Shown here: positions 24,508-33,005 of the stretch, in pieces
How the letters are laid out: each line of letters begins with the position of its first letter
Position numbering within the stretch: position 1 is the first letter of the stretch
DNA from: an uncultured Clostridia bacterium
GTDB taxonomy: Bacteria > Bacillota > Clostridia > Oscillospirales > Ruminococcaceae
Direction of reading: 5' to 3'
NCBI GenBank assembly: GCA_947631455.1
Contig: CANRLH010000001.1
Location: 1-64,000, forward strand
Length of the DNA stretch: 64,000 nucleotides
The notes under the pieces: model-generated
What the model saw: the letters and a program-made list of their open reading frames with translations, nothing else
Told to the model about the DNA's origin: nothing
The model's database searches: none
Position numbers and translations under genes: made by a program

Positions 24508-25857
24508 TTAAGCCTTTTCCGCTTCATTTTTAATTGTTTCAGACTGTTTTGAAGCCTCTGTGTCAGCAGGCTGACGAGCGTTATCCGGAACAGGGTTTTC
24601 ACGCTCTTCGGTCACTTCCTCTGAAACAGGGGTATAAAAGCAGGCTGTCCAGTATTCAAAGCGGTAATTTTCATCGTCGTCAAGATAGTAATGCGAGCTG
24701 CCAAAGTATTTGTACTCAGGATTAAAAATGTTTTTCCTGCTCGCATCACTGCTCATCCAATCTGATACCACATCAATAGCACTCTTTTGTCCGGCGGCGA
24801 TGTTTTCACCGTATAGCTTAAAGGAAAGTCCGTAATCACTCATTGTGGTTTTAGTTTCTCTGCCGTCAAGGCGGGTGTGAGAAAAGCTCTGAGAGATCTC
24901 CTTAGCCCTTGCAAGAGCCGCCTGATCAAGTGTGTTTTTTGCTGTGAGCTCACTTAATCCCCTGTTCTTGCGCTCAAGATTTATCAGACGCAAGATCTCA
25001 GATGCGTAGCTGTCTATCGGATCGTACTTGGGTAGTGTTGTTGTGGTGGTAGGAAGAGTTCTGGGAGATGTTGTTGTGGTAGCTTTTGTGGTCTTCTTTG
25101 TTGTGGTTTTTTTCTCTTCAGAGGTTTGCTTTGTTTGTGAATTATCAGAATCTATGGTATCAGCCTCAGGCTTTTGGTCAACCAATAATACAATGTCGTT
25201 GTCGCCTTCTAAAAGGAGTGCCTGTGCCTGCGTGGCTGATTCGTTTTTGGGTTCTTCTTTCTTTTCAGTCTTTGCTTCAGTTTTATCCTCGCTTTTGTCG
25301 TCAGATTTCTGCTCCGTTTTCTTTTGAGCACTTTCAGCCGTACTTTCGGATGGCTTTTCAGTGACGGCCTCTGAGGGGATCGGCTTCATTGCTATGAGGT
25401 TGACGTAAACCGTGTTATCCAACACTTCAACAGTGTGGCTGTTAACTAAAAATGTCTTAACCTCTCCGGATTCGGTCATAAAGTGTGGCGAGCCGTTTTT
25501 TATATAAACACTCAGGCGGTTGCCGAGATCGTCTAAAATTTCCGTTCTGTCAAGCCGTTTTTTTAATGTGTTTTCGAGATAATATCTGCCGGCTTCATCA
25601 AATTTGAGATACGTTGCCGCGTCAAGCATAAGGCTTGTAACGTATTCCTTTTTTTCGCTTACGGTAACTTTTTTGATTACTTCCGGTTCGCTGAATTCCT
25701 CATTGCCGATAAGCGATATGGCCGATATGTTTTTTTGAGATATGTCAGACTTTACACTCTCTTTATCTGAACGGAACACAAAAATCAAAGCTGCGGCGGC
25801 TATGATCAGAATAAGCACAGCAACGACAACAGCCTCGCCCTTTTTAAGCTTTTTCAA
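24508..25857 (-). CDS. Membrane-anchored CAP (SCP/PR1) domain protein with Lys/Glu- and Thr-rich linker
   Basis: The 449-residue protein has a membrane anchor (about 8-28), an N-terminal extracytoplasmic domain (about 45-165), a long low-complexity linker (about 170-285) ending in poly-Thr, a CAP domain (about 290-415) and a charged tail. The CAP signature is seen in LRLINLERKNRGLSEL, FSHTRLDGRE and YGENIAAGQKS. CAP proteins in spore-formers (YkwD-like) are exported and of uncertain function. The start is TTG at 25855-25857 with AGGAGG eight bases upstream. It is a paralogue of the gene at 26007. Confidence 0.85.
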   Translation of the reverse strand: MKKLKKGEAVVVAVLILIIAAAALIFVFRSDKESVKSDISQKNISAISLIGNEEFSEPEVIKKVTVSEKKEYVTSLMLDAATYLKFDEAGRYYLENTLKKRLDRTEILDDLGNRLSVYIKNGSPHFMTESGEVKTFLVNSHTVEVLDNTVYVNLIAMKPIPSEAVTEKPSESTAESAQKKTEQKSDDKSEDKTEAKTEKKEEPKNESATQAQALLLEGDNDIVLLVDQKPEADTIDSDNSQTKQTSEEKKTTTKKTTKATTTTSPRTLPTTTTTLPKYDPIDSYASEILRLINLERKNRGLSELTAKNTLDQAALARAKEISQSFSHTRLDGRETKTTMSDYGLSFKLYGENIAAGQKSAIDVVSDWMSSDASRKNIFNPEYKYFGSSHYYLDDDENYRFEYWTACFYTPVSEEVTEERENPVPDNARQPADTEASKQSETIKNEAEKA

Positions 25858-25952
25858 ATATCATACCTCCTAGCTTTGTGATTATCGAGTTTTAACGTAA
25901 AAATACTATGTGGTTTTATTACGATCAGGTGATAAAATCTGATCATATTAAT

Positions 25953-25981
25953 AAACCCGCCTTTCTGGGCGGCGGGTTTAT
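25953..25981 (-). terminator. Terminator between the two CAP genes
   Basis: TAAACCCGCC and GGCGGGTTTA form a 10-bp stem; on the minus strand it follows the 26007-27128 gene. The T-tail is short. An inverted repeat GATCAG...CTGATC lies beside it at 25923-25944. Confidence 0.65.
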
Positions 25982-26006
25982 GTTGATATCGATTTTACTG
26001 ACTTTT

Positions 26007-27128
26007 TTATAGCGGAGTGAAGAACAGCTGTGCCCAGTAGTCAAAGCAGTTGTTAGGGTCGTTCTCTACATATACGCGGGCAACTCCCATATATTCGTAA
26101 TCTGCTTTTAAAATATTCTTTCTGTGTTCAGGGGAGTTCATCCAAGCATCAACGACCGCCTTAGGAGTCTGTTGTCCTGCCGCCAGATTTTCACCTACTG
26201 TTGAGAATGAAAGTCCGTAGTTTGCAAAAACAGTTGAAAAAAAACTTCCGTCAGGACGGTTGTGAGAAAACGATCTGGTTGCTTCATTTGCGCGGGCAAG
26301 GCATGCCTGATCCAGCGTTACCATGGCTTTAAGAGCGTTTAGTCCGTTTTTGGCTCTCTCCTCGTTCACAAGCCTTAAAACCTCAGCGACATCTCCTGTG
26401 GGAGTATATGTCTGATAAGTCGCTTTTGTTGTTGTAGGTTGAGTTTGCGCCGGTTGTGTCTGAGGAGGCTGAGTTTGCGGTGGCTGTGTCTGGGGTTGCT
26501 GGGTTTGATTTTGAGTCTGCTGTGTAGCCTTCGTTGTCTGCGAAGAGGTAGGCTTTGCGGTTGTTGTAGGCTTAGCAGTTGTTGTAGTTGTCGTAGCTTT
26601 GGTCGTAGACGAAGCTGTAGAGCCTTCAGGAATATGAAGAACATATCCGTCTACGGAAAGTTTGTTATCCTTTAACTCGGCAGTATGAGTGTTTACAGTG
26701 AATTCGGTTACGTTTTGACCGGCAGCATTTGTAAAGCTTAGTTTACCGTCGGCAGTTTTTGCGGTGATTCTGTTACCTTCATCGTCGATAAAATCATACT
26801 GCTCAATGGTATCATTTGTGCTGGTGAAAATGGTATACTTTCCGTTTTTATACTCAACCCTTGTAGCAAGGTCGAGATCAAAAGACGCGAGATATTCCTC
26901 ATTTGTCTTGTCGTCAACTCTTATATCAAGTGCATAGTCGGCTGTATATATTTCACCGGTTCCCTGATATGAAGCTGCAGAAAGCTTTTGTTCAAGTTCT
27001 GCGGTTTCAGAGTCGATATACTGTACCGCGGCATAGACGTAAAAGAAAATCATCAGTATTCCAATCAAGAATACTACAGCTGCGATCGACCTTTCGTGCT
27101 TTTGCATTTTTGCTAGAAAATTTTTCAT
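26007..27128 (-). CDS. Membrane-anchored CAP (SCP/PR1) domain protein with Thr/Gln/Pro linker
   Basis: The 373-residue protein has the same plan as its neighbour: membrane anchor (about 12-35), N-terminal domain (about 40-170), a linker of poly-Thr then repeated TQPPQTQPPQ units (about 175-235), and a CAP domain (about 245-373) with LRLVNEERAKNGLNAL, FSHNRPDGS and VGENLAAGQQTP. I chose the ATG at 27126-27128 because AAGGGA lies about nine bases ahead; the in-frame ATG at 27152 has no such site. Linker sequence is unrelated to that of the paralogue although both flanking domains are conserved. Confidence 0.87.
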   Translation of the reverse strand: MKNFLAKMQKHERSIAAVVFLIGILMIFFYVYAAVQYIDSETAELEQKLSAASYQGTGEIYTADYALDIRVDDKTNEEYLASFDLDLATRVEYKNGKYTIFTSTNDTIEQYDFIDDEGNRITAKTADGKLSFTNAAGQNVTEFTVNTHTAELKDNKLSVDGYVLHIPEGSTASSTTKATTTTTTAKPTTTAKPTSSQTTKATQQTQNQTQQPQTQPPQTQPPQTQPAQTQPTTTKATYQTYTPTGDVAEVLRLVNEERAKNGLNALKAMVTLDQACLARANEATRSFSHNRPDGSFFSTVFANYGLSFSTVGENLAAGQQTPKAVVDAWMNSPEHRKNILKADYEYMGVARVYVENDPNNCFDYWAQLFFTPL

Positions 27129-27199
27129 AATTTTCCGTCCCTTCTTTAGCATCTGTTATTAAAATATGTTGAGCGCCATGTGCGCATTTTAGAAAATTT

Positions 27200-28603
27200 T
27201 TATTTGTTCTCTTCCGATTCCTTTATTTTCTCGGGGGCTTTTGCCGTAGGAGTGAACTGATTCGGAGATATTCCCTCGGTGCTTTCCGGCGTGAACAGCG
27301 TCTTTATCGTTTGAAGCATTATTCTTAAATCAAGCAGAGGAGAATACTGTTCAATATACATAAGATCAAGCTTCAGCTTATCATATGGTGTGGTGTTGTA
27401 CTTGCCGAGGATCTGTGCATATCCGGTAAGCCCGGCCTTTACCTTGAGCCTGAACTTAAACTCCGGCATATGCTTTTCGTACTCCGCTGCGATCTCAGGG
27501 CGTTCAGGTCTTGGCCCGACAAACGACATATCGCCTTTTAAAACATTTAAAAACTGCGGCAGCTCATCTATTCTGACCTTGCGCATAAATTTGCCTATCG
27601 GGGTTATACGGTCATCGTCTTCAGAGGCAAGTCGAGCTTTTCCGTCGCTTTCGGCGTTTTCTATCATGCTTCTGAACTTATACACGTAAAACTCCTTACC
27701 GTCTCTTGTAAGACGAATCTGTTTGTAAAAAACGGGGCCACGGTCGTATAGCTTGATAAGAAGCGCAAAAATAAGTGTTATCGGAGATGTAATTATAACG
27801 CATATCAGACTTAGGATTATGTCTGCGGTACGTTTTATGATCCTCTCTTCAAAAGTAAAGCCGATGTTTCTTGACAGATATAGCGGAGTGTCAAAAATGT
27901 GTATCTCATCACAGCCCTTTAAAATAACGTCAGAAATCTTAGGGCTTATATATGTTCTGAGAGACTTTTCATATGTGTACTTTAAAAGCTTGTTCCTTAT
28001 CTCAGCAGGCAGATCACAGATTATTACTCCGTCATAGCCGAGTATCCTCTCTTTAATTGATTCAAGCGGCTCGCTTATGCTTATCGAAGAACATATAAGG
28101 TATTTGTCTACTCTCAGGCTTATTTTCTGAACCAAATCCCTTGCCGCAGTGCTTCCGTAAACTATTATCATACGTTTAGGAGGATAAATAAACGCGTAAA
28201 ATTTTTTAGAAGCTATACACCATATAATGGCGGCGGCGATGTCGAAAAATGTCAGACCGATAAGCGGCACAAGGCTTAAAAATCCGCGGCGGATAAGGCT
28301 TATCAGAAAGTACGATGTGAAATTTGACATCAAAATCGCCAGCACCTGAGAAAGGATAAGACCTGAAATCTTTAAAGAACCTACTTTATATGCGTTTACA
28401 AGCCTTGAAAAGATAATGTATATCAGCATATATATCAACATAAGCAGAATGTTACCCCTTCTCCAGAAAGTATCTGTCTGAAGTTCAGGAGAATAGTTGT
28501 AGTAATTCTGCCACACCGCATTAAATGCAAATCCCATTATCGTCACGATAACCAAAGCGAACAAAAACATTATCATTCGCTTGAACTGTTCTTTGTCCTT
28601 CAC
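27200..28603 (-). CDS. Polyprenyl glycosylphosphotransferase (initiating sugar transferase, WcaJ/CpsE type)
   Basis: The 467-residue protein has four to five N-terminal membrane segments, a CoA-binding-like middle region and a C-terminal bacterial sugar transferase domain (KRTADIILSLICVIITSPIT, KFRSM, DELPQFLNVLKGDMSFVGPRP, AGLTGYAQILGKYNT). It transfers a sugar-1-phosphate to undecaprenyl phosphate to begin an exopolysaccharide or glycan repeat unit. The start is GTG at 28601-28603. It is divergent from the glycosyltransferase at 28828. No wzx/wzy genes are in the window, so other assembly genes lie elsewhere. Confidence 0.93.
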   Translation of the reverse strand: MKDKEQFKRMIMFLFALVIVTIMGFAFNAVWQNYYNYSPELQTDTFWRRGNILLMLIYMLIYIIFSRLVNAYKVGSLKISGLILSQVLAILMSNFTSYFLISLIRRGFLSLVPLIGLTFFDIAAAIIWCIASKKFYAFIYPPKRMIIVYGSTAARDLVQKISLRVDKYLICSSISISEPLESIKERILGYDGVIICDLPAEIRNKLLKYTYEKSLRTYISPKISDVILKGCDEIHIFDTPLYLSRNIGFTFEERIIKRTADIILSLICVIITSPITLIFALLIKLYDRGPVFYKQIRLTRDGKEFYVYKFRSMIENAESDGKARLASEDDDRITPIGKFMRKVRIDELPQFLNVLKGDMSFVGPRPERPEIAAEYEKHMPEFKFRLKVKAGLTGYAQILGKYNTTPYDKLKLDLMYIEQYSPLLDLRIMLQTIKTLFTPESTEGISPNQFTPTAKAPEKIKESEENK

Positions 28604-28765
28604 TTTAAGGCTTCCACCCTTCGGTTGATTTTTAAACGATGTAGTGAGTTTGACTTCCTGTGCGCATAAAAATACAAATTAAGTATATCACATACCCCAG
28701 AATTTTTCAAGACATATTTTTTATATCTAAGTTTTTTGTCAATATAGACACAACTGCAAATTCCA

Positions 28766-28794
28766 TTGACAAAATAACCTTTATATAGTAAAAT
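28766..28794 (+). promoter_or_regulatory. Promoter of the glycosyltransferase gene
   Basis: TTGACA at 28766-28771 and TAAAAT at 28789-28794, 17-base spacer. Confidence 0.8.
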
Positions 28795-28827
28795 GTTTAC
28801 AATGAATTTTTAAGCGGGTAATTTTAT

Positions 28828-29673
28828 ATGGATATGGATTTTATAAGAAAAAATCTGCCGCCTTACAGCGTTTTGATGTCGGTTTATCAAAAGGAAAAAC
28901 CTCAGAATCTTTCAGAGAGTCTTGAGAGCATTCTTTTGCAGACCGTTCCGCCGGACGAGCTTATTTTAGTTTGCGACGGAAAACTTACCGATGAACTCAA
29001 CGTTATAATAAAGGCTTTTGAAAGCGAGTATCAGAAGATTTTCAGATCAGTACGCCTTCTCGAAAACGTCGGAACCGGAATGGCGGCTAACGAGGGCATA
29101 AAAGAGTGTCAGAATGAGCTTATCGCTAAGATGGACTCGGACGATGTTTGCGTTCCCGACAGATTTCAGCGCCAGCTCATGATGTTTTTAAAAAATCCAA
29201 AGCTTGATATGGTAGGCGGATATATAGAAGAGTTTGACGATACAACAAAAGAGCCTATTGCAATTAAGAAAACCCCTATTTCTCATGAGGAGATTTTAAA
29301 ATATGCACGCAGGCGCAGTCCCTTTAACAATCAAACGCTTATTTACAGAAAATCTTTTGCACAAAAGGTCGGCGGCTATACCGATATAAAACGGTGTGAG
29401 GATTATGAGTTTATAACAAAAATGCTTATGGCGGGAGCTGTGGGCGAAAATATGCCCGAGGTGTTGGTGAGATACCGAGTTACTAAGGATAACTATAAGC
29501 GCCGCAAAAACTGGTCTAATACCAAAAGCTTTATAAAGGTGCGTTGGGGGCTTTATAAAGCGCGATTTTCTTCTTTTTTGGATTTTTTAGTTCCTACCAC
29601 TGCACAGCTTTTAATGTTCGTTATGCCCGAAAGATTTACTAGCTGGGCATACAGAAAGTTTTTGAGAAGATAA
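28828..29673 (+). CDS. Family 2 glycosyltransferase
   Basis: The 281-residue GT-A fold enzyme has SVLMSVYQKEKPQNL at the N-terminus, the nucleotide-sugar motif MDSDDVCVPDRF with the DxD-like acidic cluster, and YTDIKRCEDYEF as acceptor-side motif. It resembles AmsE-like exopolysaccharide glycosyltransferases. It is divergent from the initiating sugar transferase, so both probably serve the same polymer. The HIT gene follows by 43 bases. Confidence 0.9.
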   Translation: MDMDFIRKNLPPYSVLMSVYQKEKPQNLSESLESILLQTVPPDELILVCDGKLTDELNVIIKAFESEYQKIFRSVRLLENVGTGMAANEGIKECQNELIAKMDSDDVCVPDRFQRQLMMFLKNPKLDMVGGYIEEFDDTTKEPIAIKKTPISHEEILKYARRRSPFNNQTLIYRKSFAQKVGGYTDIKRCEDYEFITKMLMAGAVGENMPEVLVRYRVTKDNYKRRKNWSNTKSFIKVRWGLYKARFSSFLDFLVPTTAQLLMFVMPERFTSWAYRKFLRR

Positions 29674-29716
29674 TTGCATCTGTCCGGTAAATCGGGGTTT
29701 ATAGGAGGAAAATAGT

Positions 29717-30178
29717 ATGTGCATCGTGTGTGACAGAATACAGATGATAAAATCTGGAACAAACCCGTATTTTGTAAAAAAACTTGACACAGGTTATGTT
29801 GTTATTGGCGATAATCAACACTTCAAAGGTTATACTTTATTCCTGCTGAAAGAGCATTCGACGGAACTTTTTGAATTGGAAGATGACATAAAAGCAAAAT
29901 TTCTAGATGAAATGACAATAGTGGCAGAAGCTGTTGCAAAAGCCTTTGGTGCGGAAAAGATAAATTATGAATGCTTGGGTAACGGTGACGCACATCTCCA
30001 CTGGCATTTATTCCCTAGAGTAAACGGCGACCTTGGTAGCTTTGGGAACAAAGGCAGAGGGCCGGTCTGGTGGTATCCGAGAGAAAAAATGTATTCAGAT
30101 GATAACAGACCGAATGACGAAGAACTTGAGATAATGAAACGAACCTTACGAAAAGAGCTTGAAATATTGCTGCGATAG
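29717..30178 (+). CDS. HIT-family nucleotide hydrolase/transferase
   Basis: The 153-residue protein carries the histidine triad in AHLHWHLFPR. Such proteins hydrolyse dinucleoside polyphosphates or nucleoside phosphoramidates. CIVCDRI near the start gives a Cys pair as in some zinc-binding HIT proteins. TAGGAGG precedes the ATG. It probably shares a transcript with the TfoX-N gene 35 bases downstream. Confidence 0.9.
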   Translation: MCIVCDRIQMIKSGTNPYFVKKLDTGYVVIGDNQHFKGYTLFLLKEHSTELFELEDDIKAKFLDEMTIVAEAVAKAFGAEKINYECLGNGDAHLHWHLFPRVNGDLGSFGNKGRGPVWWYPREKMYSDDNRPNDEELEIMKRTLRKELEILLR

Positions 30179-30213
30179 CGGATTCCGTAAAAAGAGCATT
30201 GGAGGAATAATGT

Positions 30214-30561
30214 ATGTCAACAAGTAAGGAATATTTGAGCTTTTTATTAGAGCAGTTGTCCTCTCTTGACGGAATATCGTACCGTATGATGATGGGTGAA
30301 TACTTAATATATTACCACGGTAAGGTTGCCGCTTATATTTGTGACGGGCGTTTTTTGGTCAGACCTGTTCCGTCAGCAATAAAAATGCTGCCTGAGGCTG
30401 AATATGATGCAATAAGTGAAGGCGGCAGAAAGAAATTACTTCGAGTTGATAACATTGATAATAGAGAGCTTTTAACAAATCTGTTTATGGCAATGTATGA
30501 CGAATTACCCGAATCAAAGCCTAAAAAGAAGAAAAAGGCAAATAAAAACTCATCAGCATAA
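30214..30561 (+). CDS. TfoX N-terminal domain protein
   Basis: The 115-residue protein is a single TfoX_N domain: RMMMGEYLIYYHGKVAAYICD and FLVRPVPSA are its conserved core. It ends in a Lys-rich tail. In Proteobacteria TfoX/Sxy activates competence genes, but the stand-alone N-domain in Firmicutes has no settled role. GGAGG lies eight bases before the ATG. A terminator follows at 30616-30643. Confidence 0.85.
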   Translation: MSTSKEYLSFLLEQLSSLDGISYRMMMGEYLIYYHGKVAAYICDGRFLVRPVPSAIKMLPEAEYDAISEGGRKKLLRVDNIDNRELLTNLFMAMYDELPESKPKKKKKANKNSSA

Positions 30562-30615
30562 AAAGTGAGGAGTTAGCATTTTTTTGTTTGTATCAAAATA
30601 ACCAACAACATATAA

Positions 30616-30643
30616 CCGTCTGTTAAATCAGGCGGCTTTTTTA
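30616..30643 (+). terminator. Terminator after the TfoX-N gene
   Basis: CCGTCTG and CAGGCGG pair around TTAAAT (one T-G pair), followed by CTTTTTT. The rest of the 284-base gap to 30845 is AT-rich with no supported gene. Confidence 0.75.
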
Positions 30644-30845
30644 GTGCAAAATAATTTTATACAGGTTTTAGTCATATAACTTAATGTAGACGACTCGGTA
30701 TTGTTGTGCTTATAATTTGTATAAAACAAACGAATCGTATTGCAATTTGTCAAAAGCTTTGGTATAATTGACATATAAGACTTGTTTTATATTAAATATT
30801 AGATGATTTTCTTATAAAAAGTGAAGTATTAACGGAGGTTTTGTT

Positions 30846-31139
30846 ATGACTGTAGGAAAACGGATAGTTTTGCAGACGGGTATATTTTTTATATTTTTCT
30901 TTCTTTTCAGCGTGTGTGCATTTGCCGAAGGAGGCGGAGGATCAGCAGTATCTGCTGTGATAACCGGTCTGGTAGGAGCGTTGATTGTAGGGCTGATAAC
31001 TGCCGTTGTTCTTATATCAATGAGCCGCACAAAGACAAGATCCACTCAGGCGGATCACTATGTTTCATCTGACGTATCCCTTTCTGATAAAACAGACCGG
31101 TTTTTAAGAAAGGAAACCAGAAGAGTCTCAAACGATTAG
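30846..31139 (+). CDS. Small exported or membrane protein of the SPFH/zinc-ribbon cassette
   Basis: The 97-residue protein has an N-terminal signal-like segment (about 9-27) ending in CAFAEGGGGSA, a second membrane segment (about 36-58) and a polar basic tail. I do not recognise a family; the Gly-rich stretch followed by a membrane helix resembles the ends of TPM-domain proteins, but no TPM domain is present. It is the first of four closely spaced genes, 14 bases before the zinc-ribbon gene, and so probably works in the same membrane complex. Confidence 0.65.
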   Translation: MTVGKRIVLQTGIFFIFFFLFSVCAFAEGGGGSAVSAVITGLVGALIVGLITAVVLISMSRTKTRSTQADHYVSSDVSLSDKTDRFLRKETRRVSND

Positions 31140-31153
31140 AGGAGGAACATGAA

Positions 31154-32239
31154 GTGGCAAAAAACATTACATATAAATGTCCGACCTGCGGCGGAGATCT
31201 TGCGTGGAACGCAAATACCAAAAGCTTTAAATGCAAGTACTGCGAGGATGAGTTTACCAATGAGCAGTTGGAGGCGCTCGGGGAAAATCACATAGACGAG
31301 GAAAAAGTTGAAAAGCACAGAGAGCTTGAGGGTGATAAGTCGCAGTACCGCTCGACCGACGGAACGGAGAACGGTGATCTTGTTGCATATACCTGTTCTC
31401 ACTGCGGAGCGGAGATAATTACAAACAGAACTACCGCAGCTACCATATGCGTTTACTGCCAAAACCCAGTTGTTATGTCGGAGCAGGTAATAGGAGATTT
31501 TTCTCCTAAGTACGTAATTCCGTTTAAGGTCGACAAGTCAAAGGTTATGGATGCTTTTAAGCGCTTTTCTAAAAAGCCTTTAACACCAAAGGACTTTAAT
31601 CCTGACAATGTCGTTGAAAAAATGCAGGGAGTGTATGTGCCTTTCTGGCTTTATTCTGCAAAAGCAAGCGGTATGATCTCCGGCGAGGGCACAACTCAAA
31701 GGAGTTACAGAAACGGAAATAATGAGTACAGCGAGACATCATATTACAACTTTACAAGAAGCGGCTCTGTAACGGTAGATCAGGTGCCGGTGGATGCCTC
31801 AAAGAAAATAGAGGACGACGCGATGGATTCTATTGAGCCGTATGATTACCGGGACATAACCGAGTTTTCGCCGTCTTACCTTGCGGGATTTCTGGCGGAA
31901 AGGTACGATTTAAACGCCGATCAATGCTATGAAAGAGCAGAGCTGAGGATCAAGAACACTCTTAAGGAAGAGCTTGAGAAAACCGCACAGTATGACTCTG
32001 TAAATATAACAAGCTTTAATTCTGAGGTCGAGGTGAAAAGCAAGGATTACGCTTTGCTTCCCGCATGGCTGCTTTACACAAAATATGAGGGCAAAAACTA
32101 TCTTTTTGCAATGAACGGACAGACGGGAAAGTTTATCGGAAATCTGCCGATAGACAAGATAAAGCTTACGGTTTTTACCGCTCTTGGAGCCATTGGCGGA
32201 TTTTTGGCCGGATTTGCGGGATATTTTATGTTTATGTAG
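31154..32239 (+). CDS. Zinc-ribbon membrane protein (TFIIB-type zinc ribbon, unknown role)
   Basis: The 361-residue protein starts with two zinc ribbons: CPTCGG...CKYCED (about 9-30) and CSHCGA...CVYCQN (about 80-103). A long middle domain follows, with FSPKYVIPFKVDKSKVMDAF and GVYVPFWLYSAKASG, and one C-terminal membrane segment (about 338-360). Such proteins are annotated as zinc-ribbon or 'replication restart PriA-like' proteins only because of the ribbons; helicase motifs are absent. The start is GTG at 31154, with GGAGG eight bases upstream. Confidence 0.8.
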   Translation: MAKNITYKCPTCGGDLAWNANTKSFKCKYCEDEFTNEQLEALGENHIDEEKVEKHRELEGDKSQYRSTDGTENGDLVAYTCSHCGAEIITNRTTAATICVYCQNPVVMSEQVIGDFSPKYVIPFKVDKSKVMDAFKRFSKKPLTPKDFNPDNVVEKMQGVYVPFWLYSAKASGMISGEGTTQRSYRNGNNEYSETSYYNFTRSGSVTVDQVPVDASKKIEDDAMDSIEPYDYRDITEFSPSYLAGFLAERYDLNADQCYERAELRIKNTLKEELEKTAQYDSVNITSFNSEVEVKSKDYALLPAWLLYTKYEGKNYLFAMNGQTGKFIGNLPIDKIKLTVFTALGAIGGFLAGFAGYFMFM

Positions 32240-32248
32240 GGCAAAGCC

Positions 32249-32947
32249 ATGAAAATTATACTTTTAGTTGCGGCAGGCGCTTTGCTGGCCATAATCATTG
32301 CGGTGGCACTGGCGGCTGTCGTTATTAAAAAATCACTTAAAAGCAGCGGAATAGGCGATATACTGAGCGCTGTTAAACAGGCGGACGCCGACCAGATGAG
32401 TACTCCGAAAAGCCTTTCTGGAACCGAGCCTGTCTACCGGGATATGATATTAAAGGATTTTCCGGAGTTTGGCATAGAGCTTGCAAGAAGCTATATAAAG
32501 GGATTTTTGCCGGAGTATTTTCACGCCGTGTCATCAGGGGATGTTTTAGGCATTAGGGATAACTGTACCTCTCAGTTCGCCGACTCGTTGGAGTCGGGTA
32601 TCGCATCAAAAAGGCTTGAGGGCGCAGAAAGTGTCGAATTCACTGCGGTGAAGGTTCATAAGGTAGTTATATCAGGGTATAAAAGGACGAACGAGGAAGC
32701 GCTTATCACCTTTGAGGCTGCGGTGGAGTACCGCAATGGCGGAAGGCTTTCTCAGCACAAATATAAGATTTTATACGTATATTTTCTTCAGTTTGGCTCA
32801 AGGGGAGAAAATGAAAGCTTAAAGTGCCAAAACTGCGGTGCACCCATTACAAGCATCGGCGCAAAGGTATGTCCGGCTTGCGGTGAGGCAATAGAAGCGT
32901 CAATTGAGCGCACGTGGAAGATAATAGATGTTATCTGTGAGATTTAA
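32249..32947 (+). CDS. Tim44-like membrane protein with C-terminal zinc ribbon
   Basis: The 232-residue protein has an N-terminal membrane segment (about 3-25), a Tim44-like domain (about 55-195) that includes DFPEFGIELARSYIKGFL, and a C-terminal zinc ribbon CQNCGA...CPACGE. Tim44-like domains bind membranes or partner proteins. It sits nine bases after the zinc-ribbon gene and shares the ribbon type with both neighbours, which argues for a common complex. Confidence 0.8.
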   Translation: MKIILLVAAGALLAIIIAVALAAVVIKKSLKSSGIGDILSAVKQADADQMSTPKSLSGTEPVYRDMILKDFPEFGIELARSYIKGFLPEYFHAVSSGDVLGIRDNCTSQFADSLESGIASKRLEGAESVEFTAVKVHKVVISGYKRTNEEALITFEAAVEYRNGGRLSQHKYKILYVYFLQFGSRGENESLKCQNCGAPITSIGAKVCPACGEAIEASIERTWKIIDVICEI

Positions 32948-33005
32948 TTTGAAAATCGGGAGGTTATAAGCTTCTTGGTATATTTTATGAAAAGAGGTAA
33001 TAATT

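Noticed and set aside
25028-25364. Two rightward open frames rich in Val, Phe and Ser
   Set aside because: They are antisense to the low-complexity linker of the CAP protein; Thr and Lys codons read backwards as Val and Phe/Leu.
26375-26675. Open frames rich in Leu/Arg on both strands
   Set aside because: Shadows of the TQPPQ linker of the second CAP gene.
31154-32239. PriA-like helicase
   Set aside because: Only zinc ribbons are shared; no Walker or helicase motifs, and it ends in a membrane segment.
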